Assembly: GCA_029532625.1 (NCBI GenBank)
Contig: JARFXM010000010.1
Location: forward strand, 682,001-746,000
DNA from: Lomentospora prolificans
Taxonomy: Eukaryota; Ascomycota; Sordariomycetes; Microascales; Microascaceae
Direction of reading: 5' to 3'
Length of the DNA: 64,000 nt
How positions within the stretch are numbered: position 1 is the first letter of the stretch; every line of letters begins with the position of its first letter. The notes beneath the pieces are model-generated. The model was not told the origin of the DNA and made no database searches. It saw only the letters and a list, made by a program, of their open reading frames with translations. Positions 55,970 to 64,000 of this stretch are shown here, piece by piece. The translations under genes were made by a program, and so were the position numbers.

Positions 55970-56677
55970 TCACAGTAGCATGAGCATAGTTCCACAACAA
56001 ACATCGACCACGAACTTGAGACCCCCAAGCCTGACGATTCTAGCTTTTGGAATAACAATATCGTGCCAATTGTTCCCTCCATAAACGCCTTGGACAGTGC
56101 TCTGCTCGTCCATGGGTGGCACAGCCATATACCGGCGGTGCCACTCAATAACCAACGCTCTTCTCGGGCTCTTCAAAACTTTCTCTTGCTCGCATAGGAA
56201 GCAGGCCCATGGCAGCGACCCAAATCTGCACCTCCCTATCACTCGTCTCTGTATCATCCTCTTTTTTATTCTCTCCTCATCCTTGGCCAGTCCTACCAGT
56301 TCTGTCCTCCACTCTTGGAATGACATTACCTCGCCAGTCTTTCCCTTCGGTATCGTAAGTCCCTCTTCCATTCTTGCGTACTTTCGTTCAGCAGCTCTGG
56401 AGAGTTTGGGTTCCGCCGTGGCACGTTTGACTCGTCTTGTCGGTTGTACTCTCGTCGGTCTTGATGGCACGACTCTCTGTTTAGCAACCTCCTTTAGACG
56501 AAGACCTCGAATCTCAGCGAGAGAGGCGCGAGATGCCTCCACATTTTCGTGATAGTATTTCGTGGTCATGTTGAAGAAGTGGACCGGGCAGTAGATGGTT
56601 CTTCGGGGCTGTGATTTCTCTCTTTCATCCTTGCTGCTGGTCCCATCCGGTTCTGTGAGCGGGGCATATATATTCAT
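55970..56677 (-). CDS. orphan open reading frame, 235 aa, unknown
   Basis: A single uninterrupted frame from ATG 56677 (MNIYAPLTEPDGTSSKDERE). The protein is basic, with a coiled, charged middle (EIRGLRLKEVAKQR, AERKYARMEEGLTIPKG) and a C-terminal half with Trp and Cys (FGSLPWACFLCEQEKVL, VIEWHRRYMAVPPMDEQSTV) and a hydrophobic end. Composition is more protein-like than chance frames nearby. A later start (MTTKYYHENVEAS) is possible. I do not recognise a family, and intronless 235-codon frames can arise by chance, so this is tentative. Confidence 0.4.
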   Translation of the reverse strand: MNIYAPLTEPDGTSSKDEREKSQPRRTIYCPVHFFNMTTKYYHENVEASRASLAEIRGLRLKEVAKQRVVPSRPTRVQPTRRVKRATAEPKLSRAAERKYARMEEGLTIPKGKTGEVMSFQEWRTELVGLAKDEERIKKRMIQRRVIGRCRFGSLPWACFLCEQEKVLKSPRRALVIEWHRRYMAVPPMDEQSTVQGVYGGNNWHDIVIPKARIVRLGGLKFVVDVCCGTMLMLL

Positions 56678-57019
56678 GGTGACCTATCCTTGACTCGCCT
56701 GCGCTTTCGAGGACGTGGATCCGTTCATCGGTTTCGAATAGCTGTTAGTAGATGCCATGATGAGAACGAATTCCTCCTACTTATGCTTTTCAGCATACGC
56801 CAAATGTCTCTAATTTTAGCCGTAATCGACAGAGAAAGAGTTGCCTCGAAGGGCTATGTTACTAGCCAGCAGAGGACATTTCCAGTCTATAAATCATCTT
56901 CATTCCAGGCAAGTCGCCAACAAAGAACTCGCTCTGCTCGCAGCCATTTCTCTGGTATGTAATTGGCGACTGGAGGGCGATTTTCGACATCTTTGTCTGT
57001 GTTGATCTATGAATGACGC

Positions 57020-57051
<32 letters not shown>

Positions 57052-57377
57052 AATAGTCGAAGGCCTCCGGTGGCCTCCGTGTACCCACCCCGGCGAAGCA
57101 CCGGACCACACCGGACCATACCACGGCCACATGCGGGTGTGCCGGTCTACGGTCCGCCTCGCCCCTTTCCCCTTCCAAAATTCAAACTCAACAGCTACCG
57201 TTCTTTAATTTAAGCCCCATAGTTCCTTATCTGCACAGTGAAAAGTCGTAAGGGCCCTATTTAAGAAACCTAGTTGATTTATTCAATGTGTAAAGGGGTA
57301 CGACGAGAAGCTAGAAATACAACCAAGGCAAACCGTCAAGACACCAATGTCCGTCTCCAACCGTCCTCTGGCCCCAA
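56678..57377. other. intergenic region with poly-A tract
   Basis: No gene recognised. A 28-A run lies at 57021-57048. The right end is the 3' flank of the Gln/Gly-rich gene. Confidence 0.4.
57021..57048. repeat. poly-A tract (28 nt)
   Basis: An uninterrupted run of A with no coding remnant beside it. Confidence 0.9.
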
Positions 57378-58332
57378 TCACTGCCTCCTCGACGTCCGAT
57401 AGTTATCATAAAAGTCACTGTTATCATCGTCCTCCTCCTCCACAACCCTCCCAGACTCCCTCTGCCTCCCCCTCCCATTCTGCTGCCCATCCTGGTTCTG
57501 ATTCCTATCCGTCGCAACCGAAACCGGGAACCCCCCGACCGAGATGCCCGCAACCCTAATCCCATCATCCCCGGTAGTAAACGCCTGCCCCGTCGCCATC
57601 CCCGTCACTCCACCGCTCCCAAGCCCCCCAATATTCAACCCTCCCAACCCAATACCTCCCAGTCCGATCCCACCTAGTCCAATGCCCCCAAGCCCAATCC
57701 CCCCCCAAACTCGGTGCGCCAACATTCAACCCTCCCACCCCAATCCCACCCACATCAATCCCCCCAACCCTCGCACCGCCCCTATCAAAAAGCCCCGTCG
57801 TCGGCCGACTAAAGAACCCTTCGCCGAAAATCCCCGGCCCATCCCGCCTAAAAAACGACTCCCTGGACCTCGCAAACGTAAACGTCGTAGGCGGGCTCGT
57901 GTAGTACTCCCCCTGCGCGTACGGCCTCTCCCGATAGCTAGACTCGTACGTCTCGTCAAACTGCCTCCTCTCCTGCCGCGGCCTCCGCTCTTGCTCTCTC
58001 GCTTGTTCTCGCCTCTGCTGCTGTTGCTGTTGTCTTTGCTGTCGCTGCTCTTGCTGCTGCTGCTGCTGTTGTTGCCGTGGTCGAGCCTGTTGCCGGGGCT
58101 GCGGCTCTGGCTGGTCGCTGTATTGGGAGTCGGAGCCGTTGGAGCGGGATCGTTCACGCGCGTCGTAGTAGTTATTGTTGTTGTTGCGTGCGTTGCCGTT
58201 GCCATTGGCTGCGCTGGTGCCGACGTTGGCGCGCGGAGAGCCTCGTGGTGGTGGGAAGGGAGGTTGGCCGGGGCGGGGGTTCGTGGAGTTTTGCCTCCGG
58301 AGGACGCCGTTGCCGTTTGCGCCGTTATTCAT
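57378..58332 (-). CDS. Gln-, Asn- and Gly-rich protein, frame interrupted at a G/C homopolymer
   Basis: ATG at 58332 starts MNNGANGNGVLRRQNSTNPR. The first part is Asn/Gly/Pro-rich, then a long Gln/Arg tract (from about 58100 down to 57965) and a segment TFTFARSRESFFRRDGPGIF. A glycine repeat follows (GGIDVGGIGVGGLNVG). At the C8 run 57699-57706 the frame changes. The continuing glycine repeat (GGIGLGGIGLGGIGLGG) and an acidic, polar tail ending DFYDNYRTSRRQ lie one frame over, closing at 57378. Read straight, the protein would leave the repeat and become Trp-rich, which is implausible. One G/C fewer in the run restores a continuous glycine repeat across the junction. No known domain. It looks disordered and possibly prone to phase separation. 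Function unknown. Confidence 0.62.
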
Positions 58333-59772
58333 TTTCGGTATCTTTTTTATTTTTATTTTGTTTTCTTGCTTTGTTTCGCTCTGATCTTTCAAAGGCAATA
58401 TTATAAAGTAGCTTAGAGTCTGAAAGGTAGGTAAGCTGGCTACAGCACACACGATCCCCTGAGCTCCAAAATCCGGATGCACCGCAATTATAAGTCCCAA
58501 GCAAACCCTCCAACAACGAACCTCCCCCTCCTGATCCCTCCCCCCCCCAACCTTTAAAAAACCACCCCATAATCAGCCGATGATCTCCTCGATCCTGTTT
58601 AGACCCCCCTTCCCGTCTCCTATGCCCTCCCTCTCCCTTCTGTGCGTTACACTCGCCATCCCCGGTCGTTAGCGGGGCCGAGGGGCCGGTTTTGAAACGG
58701 GAGGACGGGGATCATCGGACCACCTTTGCCATGCGACCGGACCACTAGTGTTTTGGGCACGTGCGGGCTAGGTCAAGGGTTCATATCAATGAAAGGAAAA
58801 AAGAAAATAAAATGGAGAGAGCTTGAGGCTGTTTTACCGTATATGTCCCGTGGGGCATCGATGGAAGGATTCTAGAAGCGTTCGGGAGGGGGATTGAGTC
58901 GTCATGGTGGGATCCGTGAAGCTGAGGCGTCTCGTACAGGCACGGGCCCGGGGTCTAAGATCGGAAACTCGTTCGACGACGCTAGCTACCTGCCTCATCC
59001 ACGGGAAAGGGAGTCAAAATCACTTGGGTACATAGCGAACGGGGCACATGAAATACTAGTAGCAAAGAACAAGAACCCCATTATGAACCTTTCTCCCCGC
59101 GCCGCGTCATACAAGTCACACAAGCAATATCGCCGACCTCAAAGATGAGCCGATGCAACTTCGATCATCAGCCCTCTCTATAAAACAGGTTCTATAGTCA
59201 AGGAACCGTTTGGTAAATCCTCCGCGAGCCTTACTTACACACTTCATGAGCCCCCCCTTACTCGATGATACATCGCGGCATTCATCTCATCCGCAGGCGG
59301 GACGTACGTCAGATCTCGTTAACTTTGCCATCGTATTACATCTCTATACTTCTTTGGAACCCATATATACAGTAAAAGTCCAGACAGAAACCCTCATATC
59401 ATCCCTAGATTCGCGACTCATTCACCTCTTTTCTATAGCACAAGAATAACCAAGATGCAAAATAAGCAGATATTCTATATCTGGCGGGGACGAGGGCCAG
59501 AAGAAACACCTCTAATACGGCCTGTTGTGTTTCAAAATTAGACAACAAAGGAATGAGAAAGAAAAAGCCATAGGCAGGCTAACAGTGACAGACAGAAAAG
59601 GAAAACGGATGTTTGTCGGTGACGTAAGATCCTTGGGGATCCTGGATGCAAACGGGATGTAGGGGAAAAGAAGAGAAAGTAAAAAGAAAGCCATTAGATA
59701 ATAACAGCAAGAGGATGTGTTTATCCTCTCTTCCAAGCCCACCATTTATACTTTGTCCACTTCCTCTCCTCT
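58333..59772. other. intergenic: promoter of the Gln/Gly-rich gene and 3' flank of the ABC transporter
   Basis: No gene recognised. Short open frames only. The right part is the likely 3' UTR of the transporter. Confidence 0.45.
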
Positions 59773-62700
59773 TTACTCTTGCTTCTTCTTGCCGAACAAA
59801 CCACCCTTCTTAGGCACGCGAACGAGCCAGTACATGGCCAGCGCGCCGAGGATGTTGAAGATGATGTAGGCCCAGACAATGCCAAAGTTCCTCCACCTAT
59901 CGGCGTAATCGACCTTGGCACCCTTGAGGAACGTGTTGGTATCAGAGACAGGGCAGAACTGACACTCGGTCGTGCTGTTCTCGTCAATGAGGTATCCGCC
60001 AGCCTCCTTCATGAACGGCCCGAGGTACTCGATGCACGACATATTGTTGAAGGGCGCGAAGTGGAGAATCTCGTTATCGGCGCAAACAACGTTGGTGTTG
60101 GCCACAGCAGTTGAAAGCATACCGGAAACAATGTACGTGAACGGCGAGATGTAGTACATGAAGATCCAGAATCGGGGCATGGTGTCGGGATTGGCGAGGA
60201 CACCACAGAAAATAAGGCAGAGAGAGAAGAGCAAATTGGCAATATTGCCACCCGCTTCGGCCGTCTCGAATCCAGCAATGATGAAGTCGGTGAAAGTCGA
60301 GGTGAAGAGCAGGAACAGAAGCAGGTACAGGAACATGAGAGCACCGCGCTCCGTGACTTGGTCCGCAGCTACGGCGTTGCGCTGGAGACCAACAGGATAG
60401 TACCAGCAAACAAACATGAGGGCAGCGAGAAGGAAGCACCATGGGAGCTCGACGAGGACCTGCGATAACATGAAGACCTTCCAGCCGTACACCTTGGACG
60501 GGCGCTCGCGGACTTCGTAGAGATCACGCTGGATGACGAAGTGAGGCATAGTCTGCTGGACGAGCTGGCCGAAGACAGTGAGAATGTTGAAGATAGCGAA
60601 CATCTGGTTCTGGAGACCCTGGATAGTGTTGCGAGCGTTCAAGAACACGAGACCGATGAAGAGAGCCTAAGAATTTTTGTTAGCCTCCGGAGCATTCAGA
60701 GCCGGGTGTATAAAATAACTACGTACCACGAGCACACAGAGCGTGACCTTGGAGTAAATATAGCTGGGCGTGCGCCAGTACTGTTGGAAGACACGAAGAG
60801 CAACCTCGCGGAACTGCTGGGTAAAAGGAGCAGCGAACTCGCGATAACTACCGGCATCCTCCTCCTTGGTCGGGACGGGGCCGCGCTCATCGACGAGGCG
60901 CTTCAACTCTCCCTTGACTTCCCTGTACTCAGCGCTCTCACGCCAGGCCTGGAACCAATCAATGTCGGTCTCCGATCCGGGTGCGGCGCCGATAACCTCA
61001 AGCATCCACTCGGCAGGGTTAGCAGACTCAGGACACTTTAGACCACTATGTCGTTCAAAGTAGGAAATCATGTGCTTGGAGTGTTCGCCGATTTCGCCAA
61101 AGTAGACGGTTTGACCACCCTTCTGAAGGAAGAGAAGCCTGTCGAAGCGCTGGAAGAGCATGGCCGAGGGCTGGTGGATAGTGCAAAGGACGGCCTGGCC
61201 GCTCTTGGTAAGCTTCTCCAAGAGATCAAGAATAGCCCAGGAAGTCTGAGAATCAAGACCAGAAGTAGGCTCGTCGACGAAGAGCAACAAAGGAGGCTTG
61301 GCAGCGAGTTCGACACCGATCGTAAGACGCTTACGTTGCTCGACATTGAGACCTTCACCAGGAACACCGACAACGGCATCAGCGTACTCCTCCATATCAA
61401 GCAACTTGATGACCTCATCGACATAGGCAAGCTTCTCTTCGCGAGGGACATGTGCCGGTTGACGAAGGAGGGCACTGAAGTTGAGGGCCTCTCGAACCGT
61501 AGTTGTCTGAAGGTGAAGATCCTGCTGTTGGACGTAACCAGTCTTGCGTTGGAAAGAATTGTCCCTGGGATGGCCGTCGACAAGCATAGAACCAGTGATG
61601 ACGCCCATCGAGACACGATCGGCCAAGCAGTCAAGCAAAGTAGTCTTGCCAGCACCAGAAACACCCATAAGAGCGGTCAAAGTACCGGGCTTAACCCATC
61701 CGTCGACGTGATCCAGAATGCGGCGCGTCTCCTTCTTGATCTTAACTTCGTAGCACACATCCTCCCAGTGGAACACCGAGGTTTGCTGTTGGAGGTGACC
61801 AGCGAGAGTAGGATCGGCCTCACGAGTAGCAGTTGGACCCACGGCGGCCATGTTAGCCTCAACATCGTCCGAGTTCTTCTCCTTGAAGGAAGCAGGCTTG
61901 TGTCCACGGCGGAAGACGAGAACCTCACCCTTAGACTTCTTTTCGGAAACGAGTTCGGCGGCAATCATATACGTAGCGAGGAAGAAAGCAGTGAAGCCAA
62001 TGAGAATGCCCAAGTTTCGCCACCTGTGGACCCATCGATACTGGAAGCCAGACTCCAAGTAGTAATCTCCATCAACGAAAGCAGATCCAGCAATGGAACC
62101 AATAGCAGTACACACACGGTTCTCCGCGCCAACATCGGCATAGCCACCGATCATGGGAGGCACGTATTCGGTACATGTGAACTGGCGATGGTGGAATTCG
62201 TTGACCATGAGAGACTCGAAAGCGTAGGCGAGAGGATCGATGTAGTTCATCCAGCGGCACCATCCGAGCATATAGTCGATTGGGATAACGAAACCAGTGA
62301 AGATGACGAGACCAAGAATCAGGATAGCGGCAGGCACCATGGCTTGCGAAAGCGTTCGCGAGGCTGACGCAATGGTTCGGAAAATCATAGACATGGCGAG
62401 GACGGTCCAGAAAGACATGAGCAGGAAGAAGAAGAACGCACCCGGTTCACGCTTCAGGTTTGTCATGAAATACAAGACGACATTGAACGCGATGCAGTTC
62501 ATAACCTTGTAAGGCATGTCTACCAACATGGAAGCGACGGCTTCTGCTGAAGGGTGGTACAAGGCATAACGGGCATGTTTTTCGACGATGGGCCGTTGGG
62601 CATACAGGGTAAGAATTTCCAAGGCGCTAGAGAAGGCGTTCATGAGACAGGCAAAGAAGATGAGAGCACCGCGCTTGAAAAAGCTGGCAGTGGTCATATC

Positions 62701-64000
62701 CAGGTCATAGAAGACGGAACCGATGATGAGAGACATGATGAAGTTACCAATGAGAGCACCAACTGTCAGGCTGGGATCGCCGATAAGACGCCTGAATCCA
62801 CGCCACAAGCAAAGTTGAACCTGTTGAATGTAGGACAGAGTGAAGGGAGACTTGGATCGCTGGCCCTTGGCCTGCTGTGCCTTCTTGTTGGCACGGAAGG
62901 CGATGGCGTCAGGACCGTCAATCTCATGGTTGGACTTGAAAGCTTCAATCTCGGCTTGGAGGGCCTTGTACTCCGCACTGGCCTTCCAGGCGGCAGCGAA
63001 CTCATCAGGAGTGCGAGGGGCTTTGCCCTCGAAGCCGGGGCGGACAATGCGCTCCTGGGGACTAGTCATACTAGTGAGGAAATCGGGAGTAGTGGCGCGA
63101 GCGGGACACTCGAAACCAAGGTTGATAAAATACTGCCTCGCCTCAGTAGCCTTGCCAAAGAAGATTTGGCGACCCTCATAAAGCACAGTGGCCTTGTCGA
63201 AGAGGTCATAGGCAGACTGGGGAGCCTGATAGATGGAGACGCAGGCAGTGTTGTTGAAGAGCTCGGTCTGAAGACGAAGCGTCTTGCAGAATTCGACCGC
63301 ATTGGCACTGTCGAGACCTCGAGTACTGTTATCCCAGCACTGGAGAGGAGCGCCAGAAAGGGCTGCCTCGGCGATGGTCACACGCTTTCGTTCACCACCG
63401 GAGACACCACGGATGTACTCATTACCCACTCGAGTGTTGATAGTGTGGGAAATACCGAACATGGCCATAACGACGTCTCGGAGATGGTTCGCGAACATGG
63501 TCTTGGTGACACCTTCGGGAAGCTGACGGGGCTGACGGGCGTGGGCGGCGAAAGTAAGAGTATCGCCGACCGAGAGTTGAGGGAAGTGCTACGCATTGGT
63601 TAGATTGGAGGGATTCCAATTGGCGCGACGAATTCGACTTACAGCATCGATTTCGGCAGTGTAGATAGCCTCACCACGGTGATGAGTGTGCATTTCCTTA
63701 GCAGTCATACCCTGATAGTTGAAGTAGGAACCCTCGTCAATGTAAAGGCCGTTGGTCTCGCCAGAAATCGTCTTGAGCATCGTGGAGCAGCCGGAACCGG
63801 GAGGGCCGAGCACGACGAGCATCTCTCCCTTCTTGACTACACCATCGAATGAACGGAGAATGTCGATGCGCCTACGGCTGCCACCAGTGAACACACGGGC
63901 ATATTTGCCGAGGGTAAGCCAGATGTTGGCGACGTCCTTCTGGTAATCGGTCGCCTCACCGTAACCGTAGACATTGAGATTTTGGAAAGCAACACCAGCA
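59773..64000 (-). CDS. PDR/CDR-type full-size ABC-G transporter (N-terminus beyond the window)
   Basis: Exons present: 64000-63643 (partial), 63588-60727 and 60666-59773 (introns 63642-63589 and 60726-60667), giving 1,370 aa of an expected 1,500 or so. The order is NBD-TMD-NBD-TMD, the reverse topology of PDR transporters. NBD1 has the PDR-type degenerate Walker A (GPPGSGCSTMLKTI, Cys for Lys), signature VSGGERKRV and Walker B CWDNSTRGLDSANA. Its switch region YQAPQ lacks the His. NBD2 has the canonical Walker A GVSGAGKTTLLD, a degenerate signature (LNVEQRKRLTIG), FVDEPTSGLDSQ and the H-loop TIHQPSA. Six-helix TMDs follow each NBD. A large Cys-containing outer loop (CIEYLGPFMKEAGG, TTECQFCPVSDTN) and a basic tail (KKGGLFGKKKQE) finish the protein. 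Family members export azoles, toxins and lipids from the plasma membrane. The substrate cannot be read from sequence. Confidence 0.95.

Noticed and set aside
60541..62367. Long plus-strand open frames (up to 439 codons)
   Set aside because: They lie exactly antisense to the ABC transporter, whose domains, motifs and splice sites are unambiguous. They arise from its codon bias.
62554..63603. 349-codon plus-strand frame
   Set aside because: Antisense shadow of the first half of the ABC transporter. No motif of its own.

Overview
This window reads as nuclear DNA of a filamentous ascomycete (Pezizomycotina, most likely a Sordariomycete). Genes carry short introns (about 50-150 nt) with GTAAGT/GTATGT-like donors, CTAAC-type branch points and YAG acceptors. 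Housekeeping proteins have fungal-type architectures, and secreted plant-wall enzymes (GH67, AA9 with a CBM1, CE16) are present. I resolved about twenty protein genes and joined their exons by reading frame and splice signals. The last gene runs off the right edge. I saw no tRNA, rRNA, CRISPR array or intact transposon.

Layout. 0.9-2.9 kb: divergent PAM16 (mitochondrial import motor) and YIP1 (ER-Golgi membrane protein). 3.4-3.9 kb: a 16-cysteine metallothionein-like gene. 5.3-6.2 kb: a decayed DUF4246-family gene. 7-22.4 kb: a carbohydrate-active stretch with a secreted LPMO-like protein, a GH67 alpha-glucuronidase, an AA9 LPMO with CBM1 and a CE16-type acetylesterase, interrupted by a TRAMP-type poly(A) polymerase (Trf4/Cid14). 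24-36.2 kb: three conserved but uncharacterised, largely disordered fungal proteins separated by long intergenic DNA. 37.8-44.7 kb: an armadillo-repeat SmgGDS-like GTPase-binding protein, ribosomal protein L13, a COX14-like cytochrome oxidase assembly protein and an uncharacterised protein with a conserved CxxC C-terminus. 48.7-53.7 kb: DAHP synthase with an upstream Gcn4/CpcA-type site, a small membrane protein with an apparent frameshift, mitochondrial ribosomal protein mL50 and a cyanovirin-N (CVNH) protein. 56-64 kb: an orphan ORF, a Gln- and Gly-rich protein with an apparent frameshift, and a PDR/CDR-type ABC transporter truncated by the window end.

How the genes fit together. The clearest functional grouping is 10.4-22.4 kb, where the GH67, AA9 and CE16 products would remove glucuronosyl and acetyl decorations from xylan and oxidatively cleave the wall polysaccharide. 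The rest is a mix of unlinked housekeeping genes. I do not see a convincing new multi-gene system. The points most worth checking are an AA9 gene without a canonical 5' splice site, two genes each broken by one extra base in a G/C homopolymer, the DUF4246 relic, an intron whose retention stays open for 85 codons, and a pair of long overlapping antisense ORFs with no recognisable homology.
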